A stretch of 38,176 nt of DNA from Pseudomonadota bacterium (lineage in GTDB: Bacteria > Pseudomonadota > Alphaproteobacteria > Reyranellales > Reyranellaceae), in contig JAIUOX010000043.1 of NCBI GenBank assembly GCA_020160955.1, positions 1-38,176 on the forward strand, read 5' to 3'. Position numbers and translations under genes: made by a program. The notes beneath the pieces were generated by a model that saw only the letters and a list, made by a program, of their open reading frames with translations, had not been told where the DNA came from and made no database searches. This document shows positions 23,423 through 32,237 of the stretch, in pieces. The number at the start of each line of letters is the position of its first letter. The stretch's first letter is position 1.

Positions 23423-24103
23423 TCAGTCGAACAGCCAGTTGAGGCCGTCCATCAGCGGCTGCGCGATGCTGCGCATCAGCTGGCCGAGGATGTCGAAGTC
23501 GAGACCGAGCTGGTGGCCGATCGTCGGCAGCACGACGACCAGGCCGATCAGGATGACCATGCCGTGGGGCATCAGGGTCCGCATCGACCGGGACAGGTCG
23601 CGCGGCAGCAGGCCGATCGCGATGTGGGCGCCGTCGAGCGGCGGGACCGGCAACAGGTTGAAAACGGCCAGCGCGACGTTGAGGGCGACGGCGCGCGCCA
23701 GGGTGGCCGTGAACCAGCCCGTCGCGTCGAAGGCGACCAGGATCTTCAGCAGCGCCAGCGCGATGACGGCCTGCAGCAGGTTCGAGGCGGGGCCCGCGGC
23801 GGCCACCAGCATCATGTCGCGCCGCGGGTTGCGCAGGCGGAGCGGGTTGACCGGGACCGGCCGGGCGTAGCCGAACAGGAAGGGCGCGTTCATCAGCAAC
23901 AGGATGCCCGGCAGCAGGATCGTGCCGAACGGATCGATGTGCCGCCTCGGATCGAGGCTGACGCGGCCGAGCAGGCGCCCGGTGTCGTCGCCGCAGCGGG
24001 ACGCGGCCCAGGCGTGGGCGGCTTCGTGCAGGGTGACGGCCAGCAGGACCGGCAAGGCCCACACGGAAACGTCGAAGAGAAAGTCGGAAGGATCGCGGTT
24101 CAT
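23423..24103 (-). CDS. Site-2-protease family M50 metalloprotease
   Basis: A 226-residue inner-membrane zinc protease of the S2P/M50 family with about six hydrophobic spans. The zinc motif HEAAH places His26, Glu27 and His30 in the first span, and the third ligand is Asp157 in NLLPVPPLDGAH. It has no PDZ domain, unlike RseP, so it belongs to the compact rhomboid-sized S2P group found widely in bacteria and archaea. Substrates are probably membrane proteins such as anti-sigma factors; none is identified here. ATG 24103 has only a weak ribosome site, but no other start gives the family N-terminus. Confidence 0.93.
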   Translation of the reverse strand: MNRDPSDFLFDVSVWALPVLLAVTLHEAAHAWAASRCGDDTGRLLGRVSLDPRRHIDPFGTILLPGILLLMNAPFLFGYARPVPVNPLRLRNPRRDMMLVAAAGPASNLLQAVIALALLKILVAFDATGWFTATLARAVALNVALAVFNLLPVPPLDGAHIAIGLLPRDLSRSMRTLMPHGMVILIGLVVVLPTIGHQLGLDFDILGQLMRSIAQPLMDGLNWLFD

Positions 24104-24205
24104 CGGCAAAGAGACGGGTCGATCCGCCCCGGCGTTACGCCCGCCTTCACCATCCCGTGATGCCCGGCCGGGCATCTGCAGCTTCGATGCTAGAGTATCA
24201 GGCAC

Positions 24206-25969
24206 ATGCCCCGTGCCACCTGGACCTGGACGTTCGACCTGCCGCCGGAGCAGCTGTGGCCGGTGCTGGCCGACACCAACCGCTTCAACGAGGCGATGGG
24301 ACTGCCGGCCTACGCGCTGGAGGAGACGCCGCGCGCCGATGGCACGGTGCAGCGGCGCGGCCGCGGCAAGGCGGCGGGCTTCACGCTCGAGTGGGAAGAG
24401 AAGCCCTACGAGTGGATCGCCGGCCGGCATTTCGGCCAGGCGCGGGTGTTCAGCCGCGGACCGTTCCGCCGCTTCGGCCCGATCTTCGATCTCGCCGCCG
24501 ACGGCCAGGGCGGCAGCCGCGTCAGCTACGCGCTGGAGTACGAGCCGCTCACCCTGACCGGCCGTCTGTTCGGCGCGCGGCTGGCGCGCCAGGCCGGGGC
24601 CGCCGTCGAGAAGCGTATCCTCGAGGCGGTCGCCTATGCCCGCGGCGAGCGGACGAGCTGGTTCGACCTCAAGCCACCGGCGTTGCCCGACGGTGCGCGC
24701 GAGCGGGCCGCGGCGATGGCCGCCGAGATCGACCGTAGCCCTTATGGCAACGGGTTGGGGCAGAAGCTGGTGGCGGTGGTGCTGGGCGACATGGCGGCCG
24801 ACCTGTCGCCGCTGCGGCCCAAGGTGCTGGCGCGCCGGCTGGGCGTCGCGCCTCGCGTCGCCGTCGAGGCCTGCCTGGCCGCGACCCGGGCCGGCCTGCT
24901 GACCATGAAGTGGGACCTGCTGTGCCCGAACTGCCGCGGCCCCAAGCTGGGCGTCGCGGCGCTCAGCGAACTGCCGACCGGCGCGCACTGCCCGTCCTGC
25001 AACATCGACTACGATCGCGACTTCGAGCGCAACGTCGAGCTGACCTTCGCGCCGTCGCCCTCGGTGCGGCCGCTGGCGACCGGCGCCTTCTGCCTGTCCG
25101 GACCGATGGCGACGCCGCACGTCGCCGTGCAGGTGCTGCTGGCGCCCGGCGAGACGCGCCGCGTCGAGGTCGACCTGCCGCCCGGCGCCTACCGGCTGCG
25201 CCCGCTGCATCCCGGCGCGGCGGTCGAGATCGACTACGCCGGCGGCGGCTTTCCCGGCCTGCGGCTCGACGCGCACGGGGTCGCGGCGATGCCGCCCGGG
25301 TCGCCCGGCACGATCACCTTCGTCAACGAGGCGGGCTTCGAGGCCGCGCTGCTGATCGAGGACCGGACATGGACGCGCGACACGCTGCGCGCGCCCGAGG
25401 CGATCGCCCTGCAGGCCTTTCGCGATCTCTTCGCGGCCGCGACGCTGCGGCCGGGCGACGAGGCCGGGGTCGGGCAGGTCGCCTTCCTGTTCTCCGACCT
25501 GCGCGGCTCGACCGCGCTGTACGAGCGGGTCGGCGACGCGGTCGCCTTCAACATGGTGCGCGAGCACTTCGCGCTGCTCGCCTCGATCGTGCGCGACCAC
25601 GACGGCGCGGTGGTCAAGACGATCGGCGACGCGGTTATGGCGGCGTTCGGCGATCCCGCCCACGCCGTGCGCGCCGCGCTGGCGATGCAGGCGCGCATCG
25701 TCGACCACGACCTCGTGCTGAAGCTCGGCGTCCATGCCGGGCCGAGCGTGGTCGTCACGCTGAACGACCGGCTCGATTACTTCGGCTCGACGGTCAACAT
25801 GGCGGCCCGCCTGCAGGGCCAGTCCGAGGGCGGCGACATCGTGCTGAGCCGGGTCGTCGCCGACGATCCGGCGGTGCGGCCGCTGCTCGGCGCGCTCGCC
25901 ACCCGCGAGGAGAGCGTGCGGCTGAAGGGCTTCGCCGAGCCGATCGGCTTCGTGCGCGTGGTCTCCTAG
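24206..25969 (+). CDS. Class III adenylate cyclase with START-like domain and zinc ribbon
   Basis: A 587-residue soluble protein. Residues 5-150 resemble a START/SRPBCC ligand-binding fold; a middle segment (about 175-400, DUF5939-like) includes a zinc ribbon with Cys240, Cys243, Cys262 and Cys265; a class III cyclase fills about 420-587. Metal ligands Asp431 (FLFSDLRGS) and Asp475 (TIGDAVMAAF), Lys471 and Asp524 at the adenine-selecting sites, and Asn531/Arg535 (VNMAAR) are all present, so cAMP is the expected product. The layout suggests control by a small hydrophobic ligand or by binding a partner, inferred only. Its stop shares the bases CTAG with the convergent hydrolase gene. Confidence 0.92.
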   Translation: MPRATWTWTFDLPPEQLWPVLADTNRFNEAMGLPAYALEETPRADGTVQRRGRGKAAGFTLEWEEKPYEWIAGRHFGQARVFSRGPFRRFGPIFDLAADGQGGSRVSYALEYEPLTLTGRLFGARLARQAGAAVEKRILEAVAYARGERTSWFDLKPPALPDGARERAAAMAAEIDRSPYGNGLGQKLVAVVLGDMAADLSPLRPKVLARRLGVAPRVAVEACLAATRAGLLTMKWDLLCPNCRGPKLGVAALSELPTGAHCPSCNIDYDRDFERNVELTFAPSPSVRPLATGAFCLSGPMATPHVAVQVLLAPGETRRVEVDLPPGAYRLRPLHPGAAVEIDYAGGGFPGLRLDAHGVAAMPPGSPGTITFVNEAGFEAALLIEDRTWTRDTLRAPEAIALQAFRDLFAAATLRPGDEAGVGQVAFLFSDLRGSTALYERVGDAVAFNMVREHFALLASIVRDHDGAVVKTIGDAVMAAFGDPAHAVRAALAMQARIVDHDLVLKLGVHAGPSVVVTLNDRLDYFGSTVNMAARLQGQSEGGDIVLSRVVADDPAVRPLLGALATREESVRLKGFAEPIGFVRVVS

Positions 25970-26922
25970 ACGCCGAAGTGCGCGGCCATCACCGCGGCCG
26001 CCTCGTCGTTCGCCTTGAGGCCCTGCGACAGGAAGCGGGTCAGCGAGAAGAAGCCGTGGATGGTGCCGGGATAGTTGACGTAGGTGGTCTTCACGCCGGC
26101 CTCGATCAGCCGGTCGGCGTAGGCGCGGCCCTCGTCGCGCAGCGGGTCGTAGCCGGCGGTCAGCACGAAAGCCGGCGGCAGGCCCTTGAAGTCCTTGGCG
26201 AGCAGCGGCGACAGGCGCAGGTCGGCAAGGTCGGTGCCGGCCGGGACGTAGGCCTTCCAGAACCAGTCCATCAGGTCCTTCGTCAGGAAGTAGCCCTCGG
26301 CCAGCGCCTTGCGCGAGGCGCTCTCGCGGCTGGAGTCGGTCGCCGGGTAGATCAGCATCTGGAAGGCCGGGCCGGCCTCGCCGGCATCGCGCAGCGACTG
26401 GCAGACCACGGCGGCCAGCGCGCCGCCCGCCGAGTCGCCGCCGACCGCGAGGCGCGCCGCGTCGGCCTCGAGCGCGGGGGCGTTCTCGCGGATGTAGCGG
26501 AAGGCGGCCAGCGCGTCCTTGATCGGCGCGGGGAAGGGATGCTCCGGCGCCAGCCGGTAGTCGATCGAGATCACCTGGCAGCGGCTCTTGTTGGCGAGCC
26601 GCCGGCAGGTCGAATCGTGGGTCTCGAGGTTGCCGATCACGAAGCCGCCGCCGTGGTAGTAGACCAGCGTCGGCAGCGTCGCGCCGGCCGCGCTGCCGAG
26701 CGGCCGGTAGCGGCGGAAGCGCACGGCGCCGCCCGGACCGGCGAAGGCGCCGTCGATCGTCGCGGCCACCTCCGGCGGATCGGCCTCGCTGTCCTCGCTC
26801 ATCTTGTCGACCGCCTGCCGGCCCGCCGCGTAGGGCAGGGTGTGCAGCTTGGGACGGCCCTCCTGGACGGCCTTGTCCATGATGTCGAGCAGGATGCGGG
26901 CTTCGGCGTCGAGCATGTCCAT
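25966..26922 (-). CDS. Alpha/beta hydrolase, hormone-sensitive-lipase family esterase
   Basis: A 318-residue carboxylesterase. The oxyanion motif HGGG is at 90-93, the nucleophile Ser164 is in GGDSAGG, and the rest of the triad is Asp259 (GYDPLRDEG) and His289 (GTIHGFF). DYRLAPEHPFP (121-131) is the other HSL-family hallmark. It should hydrolyse short- to medium-chain esters in the cytoplasm. Two starts are possible: ATG 26922, and ATG 26916, which has better spacing from GGAG (7 nt) and would give 316 residues. The last four bases are shared with the stop of the cyclase gene. Bug-type binding protein gene lies 73 nt upstream on the same strand. Confidence 0.93.
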   Translation of the reverse strand: MDMLDAEARILLDIMDKAVQEGRPKLHTLPYAAGRQAVDKMSEDSEADPPEVAATIDGAFAGPGGAVRFRRYRPLGSAAGATLPTLVYYHGGGFVIGNLETHDSTCRRLANKSRCQVISIDYRLAPEHPFPAPIKDALAAFRYIRENAPALEADAARLAVGGDSAGGALAAVVCQSLRDAGEAGPAFQMLIYPATDSSRESASRKALAEGYFLTKDLMDWFWKAYVPAGTDLADLRLSPLLAKDFKGLPPAFVLTAGYDPLRDEGRAYADRLIEAGVKTTYVNYPGTIHGFFSLTRFLSQGLKANDEAAAVMAAHFGV

Positions 26923-26995
26923 TCTCCAGGTATCGGGCCGACTTTAGGGACGGCCGCGCAAGAGCCGCAACGGCGCGGGTGTCGCGGGGCGGCGG

Positions 26996-27973
26996 CTACT
27001 CGAGCTTGACGTTGGCCTGCTTGATGATGGCGGCCCAGCGCTCGGTCTCCTCGACGATGAAGGCGCGCACCTGCTCGCTGGTGCCGCCGCCGACCACGCC
27101 GCCGACCGCGGCGAAGGCCTCGGCCAGTTCCTTCGAGGTCAGCGCCTGCGCCGCCGCGCCGTGGATCTTCTTGCGCGCCTCGGGCGGCGCGCTGGCCGGC
27201 GACAGGAGCGCGTACCAGTTGTCCGAGTTGACGCGAGGGTAGCCCATCTCGCGCATCGTCGGCGCGTCGGGCACCAGCGTGGAGCGGGCGTCGGAGGTCA
27301 CGGCCAGCACCTTGACCGCGCCCGAGCGGACGTGCGGCACCAGCACCGACAGGTCGAGCAGCGCGGTGTCGACCGTGCCGGCCAGCAGGTCGTTGGTCGC
27401 CGGCGCCGCGCCGCGGTAGGGCACGTGCAGCAGGTCGGTGCCGGTCTCGCGCTTGAACAGCTCGATGGCGAGATGGGTGATGCCGCCGGTGCCGGCCGAG
27501 CCGCAGGTCAGCTTGCCCGGATTGGCCTTCGCCTTCTCGAGGAAGGTCTTGAGGTCGCCGATGCCGAGCTTGCTCGAGACCGCGAACACCTCCTGCACGC
27601 GCACCACCAGGATCTGCGGCGCGATGTCCCGCGCCGGGTCGTAGGGCATCTTCGGCATCAGGCTGGGCATGATCGCCCCGGCCGAGGCGCTGACCAGGCC
27701 CATGACGTGCGGGTCGGCTGCCTTGACCACGTAGTCGACGCCGGTGACGCCGGCCGCGCCGCTCTTGTTGTCGACCAGCACCGGCTGGCCGAGCAGTGGC
27801 GCCATGCGCTCGGCGAGGTGCCGGCCGAAAATGTCGGCCGGGCCGCCGGCCGGGAACGGCACGACGATGGTGCAGGGCTTCGACGGGAAGGCGGGCTGGG
27901 CGCGGACGGCGGGGGCGGCCATGAGCGGCGCGAGGGCCAAACCGCGGGCGGCGCCGCGGCGCGTGAGCTTCAT
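26996..27973 (-). CDS. Bug/TctC-family periplasmic binding protein
   Basis: A 325-residue secreted solute-binding protein of the tripartite tricarboxylate carrier (TctC/Bug) family. The signal peptide MKLTRRGAARGLALAPLMAA...VRA ends at about Ala25; its RR could allow Tat export. The ligand loop VPFPAGGPADIFGR (38-51) and the central YRGAAPATNDLLAG, LVPDAPTMREMGYP are diagnostic. These proteins bind dicarboxylates, amino acids or aromatic acids; no TctA/TctB membrane genes are next to it, an orphan state common in the family. The gene is followed by the esterase on the same strand, so they may be cotranscribed. Confidence 0.93.
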   Translation of the reverse strand: MKLTRRGAARGLALAPLMAAPAVRAQPAFPSKPCTIVVPFPAGGPADIFGRHLAERMAPLLGQPVLVDNKSGAAGVTGVDYVVKAADPHVMGLVSASAGAIMPSLMPKMPYDPARDIAPQILVVRVQEVFAVSSKLGIGDLKTFLEKAKANPGKLTCGSAGTGGITHLAIELFKRETGTDLLHVPYRGAAPATNDLLAGTVDTALLDLSVLVPHVRSGAVKVLAVTSDARSTLVPDAPTMREMGYPRVNSDNWYALLSPASAPPEARKKIHGAAAQALTSKELAEAFAAVGGVVGGGTSEQVRAFIVEETERWAAIIKQANVKLE

Positions 27974-28036
27974 CGTTTCTTCCTCCCGGTCTTGCCCCGA
28001 TCTTGGGCATTCACCGGGAGGGCGGCAAGCCGCGGG

Positions 28037-28693
28037 TCAGAACTCGACGTCGAGCTCCTCGACTTCCTCGGGCTCGGACTTGGCGGCCGAGATCCATTCC
28101 AGCATCGCCGGGAACTTCATCATCAGGTCGCGGTAGCCGGCGGAGGCGGGGTCGAGCTTCACGTCGTAGGTGGTGAAGCGGGCGCACACCGGGGCGTACA
28201 TGGCATCGGCCATGGTCGGCGTCGCGCCGAACAGGTACGGGCCGCCGTACTTCGCGAGGCAGTCGCGCCAGATCGCGGTCACCCGGTCGATGTCGGCCTG
28301 CGCGCCGGCCCACACCTTGAAGCCGTCGTGCCGGACCTTGAGGTTCATCGGCAGCGCCGAGCGCAGGTTGGCGAAGCCGGAATGCATCTCGCCACAGATC
28401 GCGCGGCAATGGGCGCGGGCCGCCGGGTCGGCTGGCAGCAGGCCGGCGCCGGGGCTGATCTCATGCAGGTACTCGGCGATCGCCAGCGTGTCCCAAACCT
28501 TGACCGGCCCGTGCTCGAGGCACGGCACCAGGAAGGACGGGGACAGCAGCAACAGCTCGGCCCGGGTCGCCGGGTCGTCGAACGGGGCGACCTTCTCGGT
28601 GAAGTCCAGCCCGGCCATCCGGCAGAGCAGGAAGCCCCGGAGGGACCAAGAGGAATAGTTCTTGCTACTGACGGTGAGCGAAGCCTCGGCCAT
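28037..28693 (-). CDS. Glutathione S-transferase family protein
   Basis: A 218-residue soluble GST. The N-terminal thioredoxin-like part holds SSKNYSSWSLRGFLLCRMAG (9-28) with a candidate catalytic serine or tyrosine, the cis-proline in FLVPCLEHG (54-62), and the glutathione-binding DTLAIAEYLHE (68-78). The helical C-terminal half has PYLFGATPTMADAMYAPVCARF, the family N-capping box. The family conjugates glutathione or serves as an isomerase; which one is unknown. The ATG is 36 bp from the divergent PHB depolymerase start, with a weak ribosome site. The acidic tail (EPEEVEELDVEF) is unremarkable. Confidence 0.9.
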   Translation of the reverse strand: MAEASLTVSSKNYSSWSLRGFLLCRMAGLDFTEKVAPFDDPATRAELLLLSPSFLVPCLEHGPVKVWDTLAIAEYLHEISPGAGLLPADPAARAHCRAICGEMHSGFANLRSALPMNLKVRHDGFKVWAGAQADIDRVTAIWRDCLAKYGGPYLFGATPTMADAMYAPVCARFTTYDVKLDPASAGYRDLMMKFPAMLEWISAAKSEPEEVEELDVEF

Positions 28694-28729
28694 GCGGTCG
28701 GAGGATGCAAGTTTCGAGCCGATTTGCCC

Positions 28730-29935
28730 ATGCTCTATTCGCTGTACCAGACCGCCGCCGACGTGATGCTGCCGATGCGGCTCTGGGCGACGGCGGCCGG
28801 GCAGACCCTGGCGGGCGGTGGCGACCTCGATAGCCTGCGGGCGGCCGGCGCGATGTGCGAGATGCTGAGCCGGGCCCGGCTCACCCATCGGCGGCCGTCC
28901 TTCGGCATCGATGCGGTCGAGGTCGGCAACCAGCGGGTGCCGGTGCGCGAGGAGGAGGTTCACGCCACCCCGTTCGGCACCCTGCTGCGCTTCGCCAAGG
29001 AAGGCGTGGGCCCGCAGCCGCGGGTCCTGGTGGTGGCACCGCTCAGCGGCCACTTCGCGACCCTGCTGCGCGATACCGTGCGGGTGCTGCTGCCCGACCA
29101 CGACGTGCACATCACCGATTGGGCAAATGCCCGCGACGTGGGCATCTGGGAAGGCCGGTTCGGGTTCGACGAGTATGTCGAGCACCTGATCCGCTTCCTC
29201 GAGGCGATGGGCCCCGGCGCCCACCTTGTGGCGGTCTGCCAGCCCTGCGTGCAGGCGCTGGCGGCGGCGGCGGTGATGGCCGAGGACGACAATCCCTGCC
29301 AGCCGCGCTCGATGACGCTGATGGCCGGGCCGATCGACTGCCGCATCAACCCGACCAAGGTCAACGACCTGGCGACCGGCAAGCCGATCTCGTGGTTCGA
29401 GCAGAACCTGATCACGCGCGTGCCGCTGCGCTATCCCGGCGCGACGCGGCGCGTCTACCCCGGATTCCTGCAGCTCACCGCCTTCATGAGCATGAACGCC
29501 GAGCGCCACCTCAAGGCGCAGGTCGACCTCTACAAGGCGCTGGCCAAGGGCGACGAGGCCCAGGCCCGGACGATCCGCGACTTCTACGACGAGTACTTCG
29601 CGGTGCTCGACATGACGGCCGAGTTCTACCTCGAGACCGTGCAGTGGGTGTTCCAGGAGTTTCGCTTGGCGCGCGGCGAGCTCGACTGGAAGGGGCGGCG
29701 CGTCACGCCCAAGGCGATTCGCCGCACCGCCCTGTTCACCGTCGAGGGCGAGCGCGACGACATTTGCGCGCTCGGCCAGACGGTGGCGGCCCACGACCTC
29801 TGCACCGGCCTCAGGCCCTACCGCAAGAAGCACTACATGCAGGCCGGCGTCGGCCACTACGGCGTGTTCAGCGGCCGCCGCTGGGCGGGCCAGATCTACC
29901 CCTTGGTCCGCAACACGATCCTGGCCAACGAATAG
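28730..29935 (+). CDS. phaZ: Intracellular poly(3-hydroxybutyrate) depolymerase
   Basis: A 401-residue cytosolic enzyme of the PhaZ intracellular family that mobilises native PHB granules. It has the N-terminal YQTAADVMLPMR, the loop PLSGHFATLLRDTV (about 104-117), ITDWANARDVG, and a nucleophile elbow with cysteine, Cys170 in AVCQPC, instead of the serine of ordinary lipases, as is known for this family. Candidate partners are Asp in GERDDI and His in GVGHYGVFSG near the end. ATG 28730 starts the family N-terminus. The methylmalonyl-CoA mutase gene follows in the same direction, 72 bp on; both concern acyl-CoA carbon, but no shared transcript can be shown. Confidence 0.93.
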   Translation: MLYSLYQTAADVMLPMRLWATAAGQTLAGGGDLDSLRAAGAMCEMLSRARLTHRRPSFGIDAVEVGNQRVPVREEEVHATPFGTLLRFAKEGVGPQPRVLVVAPLSGHFATLLRDTVRVLLPDHDVHITDWANARDVGIWEGRFGFDEYVEHLIRFLEAMGPGAHLVAVCQPCVQALAAAAVMAEDDNPCQPRSMTLMAGPIDCRINPTKVNDLATGKPISWFEQNLITRVPLRYPGATRRVYPGFLQLTAFMSMNAERHLKAQVDLYKALAKGDEAQARTIRDFYDEYFAVLDMTAEFYLETVQWVFQEFRLARGELDWKGRRVTPKAIRRTALFTVEGERDDICALGQTVAAHDLCTGLRPYRKKHYMQAGVGHYGVFSGRRWAGQIYPLVRNTILANE

Positions 29936-30007
29936 GGGCGGCCGCCGCCGCAAAAGCCCTTGGGGACGGGGTGGAAAAACCGGGCCGTTGCGATACATAC
30001 TCCGGCC

Positions 30008-32164
30008 ATGGCTGACTTTCCGAAGAAGACCCTCGCCGACTGGGAAAAGCTCGCGGCCAAGGAGCTGCGCGACAAGCCCGTCTCGTCCCTCGACTGGATG
30101 ACCCCGGAAGGGATCGCGGTGAAGCCGCTCTACACGGCGGCCGACCTCGAGGCGCTGGAGAGCGTGGGCTCGCTGCCCGGCTTCCCGCCCTTCACCCGCG
30201 GACCGAAGGCCACGATGTACAGCGGCCGTCCGTGGACGGTGCGCCAGTACGCCGGCTTCTCGACCGCCGAGGAGAGCAACAAGTTCTACCGGGCCAACCT
30301 CGCGGCCGGCCAGATGGGCCTGTCGGTGGCCTTCGACCTCGCCACCCACCGCGGCTACGATTCCGACCACCCGCGCGTCATCGGCGACGTCGGCAAGGCC
30401 GGCGTGGCGATCGACTCGGTCGAGGACATGAAGATCCTGTTCGACGGCATCCCGCTCGACAAGATGAGCGTGTCGATGACCATGAACGGCGCCGTGCTGC
30501 CGGTGCTGGCCGGCTACATCGTCGCCGCCGAGGAGCAGGGCGTGCCGCAGGACAAGCTGGCCGGCACGATCCAGAACGACATCCTCAAGGAGTTCATGGT
30601 CCGGAACACCTACATCTATCCGCCCGGACCCTCGATGCGGATCGTCGCCGACATCATCGAGCACACGGCGAAGTTCATGCCGAAGTTCAACTCGATCTCG
30701 ATCTCCGGCTACCACATGCAGGAGGCCGGCGCGACGCTGGTCCAGGAACTCGCCTTCACGCTGGCCGACGGGCTGGAGTACGTCCGCGCCGCGCGCGCCA
30801 AGGGCCTCGACATCGACGCCTTCGCGCCGCGCCTGTCGTTCTTCTTCTGCATCGGCATGAACTTCTTCATGGAGGTCGCCAAGCTGCGCGCCGCGCGCTT
30901 CCTGTGGGCCGAGCTGGTCAAGCCGTTCGACCCGAAGAAGGCCGACTCGCTGTCGCTGCGCACCCACTGCCAGACCTCGGGCGTGTCGCTGACCGAGAAG
31001 GACCCCTACAACAACATCATCCGCACCGCCTACGAGGCGATGGCGGCGGTGCTGGGCGGCACCCAGTCGCTGCACACCAACTCGTTCGACGAGGCGATCG
31101 CCCTGCCGACGCCGACCTCGGCGCGCATCGCGCGCAACACCCAGCTGATCCTGCAGCACGAGACCGGCGTGACCAAGGTCATCGACCCGCTGGCCGGCAG
31201 CTACTACGTCGAGTCGCTGACCTCCAGCCTGATCACCGAGGCGCGCAAGCTGATCGCCGAGGTCGAGGCGCTGGGCGGCATGACCAAGGCGGTCGAGGCC
31301 GGCATGCCGAAGATGCGCATCGAGGAGGCCGCGGCGCGGCGCCAGGCGCGGATCGACCGCGGCGAGGAGGTCGTGGTCGGCGTCAACAAGTTCCAGCTCA
31401 AGGAAGAGCCGGCGATCGAGATCCTCGAGGTCGACAACGCGCAGGTGCGCGACGCCCAGCTCGGGCGGCTGGCCAAGATCCGCGCCACGCGCGACGAGGC
31501 CAAGTGCGTCGCCGCGCTGAAGGCGCTGGGCGACGCGGCGCGCAACGGCACCGGCAACCTGCTCACCCTGTCGGTCGAGGCGACCCGCGCCCGCGCCACG
31601 GTGGGCGAGATCTCGTCGGCGCTCGAGGGCGTCTACGGCCGCTACCAGGCCACCATCCGGTCGATCTCCGGCGTCTATGCCGGCGAGTGGGAAGGCGACG
31701 CCGGGCTCGAGCGGATTCGCGGCGACATCGCCGCCTTCGCCGAGGAGGAGGGCCGCCGGCCGCGCCTCATGGTCGTGAAGATGGGCCAGGACGGTCACGA
31801 CCGCGGCGCCAAGGTGATCGCCACGGCGTTCGCCGACCTCGGCTTCGACGTCGACATCGGGCCGCTGTTCCAGACCCCGGCCGAGGCGGCGCGCGCCGCC
31901 ATCGAGAACGACGTGCACGTGATCGGCGTGTCGAGCCAGGCGGCCGGCCACAAGACGCTGGTGCCGGAACTGATCGGCGAGCTGGCCAAGCAGGGCGGCT
32001 CGGAAGTGCTGGTCGTGGTCGGCGGCGTCATCCCCGCCCAGGACTACGACTTCCTGAAGAAGGCGGGCGTCGCGGCGATCTACGGCCCGGGCACCAACAT
32101 CCCGGCCGCCGCCGCCGAGATCCTCGAGATCCTGCGCGGTCGCAACCAGAAGCGCGCGGCCTGA
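30008..32164 (+). CDS. Methylmalonyl-CoA mutase, one-chain catalytic subunit
   Basis: A 718-residue adenosylcobalamin enzyme that interconverts methylmalonyl-CoA and succinyl-CoA for use of propionate, odd-chain fatty acids and branched amino acids. The N-terminal TIM barrel (about 60-530) has [38 protein letters not shown] and the [15 protein letters not shown] segment (quoted partly), and the C-terminal cobalamin domain carries DGHDRG (595-600) with His597 as the cobalt ligand. The length fits the homodimeric bacterial form and no small subunit is adjacent. A G-protein chaperone, MeaB, is encoded 4 kb downstream. A palindromic repeat pair begins 5 nt after the stop. Confidence 0.97.
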   Translation: MADFPKKTLADWEKLAAKELRDKPVSSLDWMTPEGIAVKPLYTAADLEALESVGSLPGFPPFTRGPKATMYSGRPWTVRQYAGFSTAEESNKFYRANLAAGQMGLSVAFDLATHRGYDSDHPRVIGDVGKAGVAIDSVEDMKILFDGIPLDKMSVSMTMNGAVLPVLAGYIVAAEEQGVPQDKLAGTIQNDILKEFMVRNTYIYPPGPSMRIVADIIEHTAKFMPKFNSISISGYHMQEAGATLVQELAFTLADGLEYVRAARAKGLDIDAFAPRLSFFFCIGMNFFMEVAKLRAARFLWAELVKPFDPKKADSLSLRTHCQTSGVSLTEKDPYNNIIRTAYEAMAAVLGGTQSLHTNSFDEAIALPTPTSARIARNTQLILQHETGVTKVIDPLAGSYYVESLTSSLITEARKLIAEVEALGGMTKAVEAGMPKMRIEEAAARRQARIDRGEEVVVGVNKFQLKEEPAIEILEVDNAQVRDAQLGRLAKIRATRDEAKCVAALKALGDAARNGTGNLLTLSVEATRARATVGEISSALEGVYGRYQATIRSISGVYAGEWEGDAGLERIRGDIAAFAEEEGRRPRLMVVKMGQDGHDRGAKVIATAFADLGFDVDIGPLFQTPAEAARAAIENDVHVIGVSSQAAGHKTLVPELIGELAKQGGSEVLVVVGGVIPAQDYDFLKKAGVAAIYGPGTNIPAAAAEILEILRGRNQKRAA

Positions 32165-32169
32165 TAAGC

Positions 32170-32237
32170 AAAGGTCCCTCGCTGCGCTCGGGATGACACG
32201 GAAAGGCCCGTCATCCCGAGCGCAGCGAAGGACCCTT
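32170..32237. repeat. Inverted pair of the 28-bp repeat between convergent genes
   Basis: Copies 2 (32170-32197) and 3 (32210-32237) of the repeat seen at 5879 face each other across 12 bp, matching at 26 of 28 positions, so RNA from either strand would form a very long stem. They start 5 nt after the mutase stop and end on the first base of the DUF3108 stop, an arrangement that could stop transcription from both sides. Confidence 0.85.

Noticed and set aside
30001..30007. Riboswitch before methylmalonyl-CoA mutase
   Set aside because: Only 72 bp separate the genes; I see no cobalamin-box consensus and too little room.
28037..31951. Open frame of 1,304 codons running antisense through PHB depolymerase and mutase
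   Set aside because: Only its last part, the glutathione transferase, has real family sequence. The rest is antisense to two clearly genuine genes and is His/Arg/Gly-rich filler.
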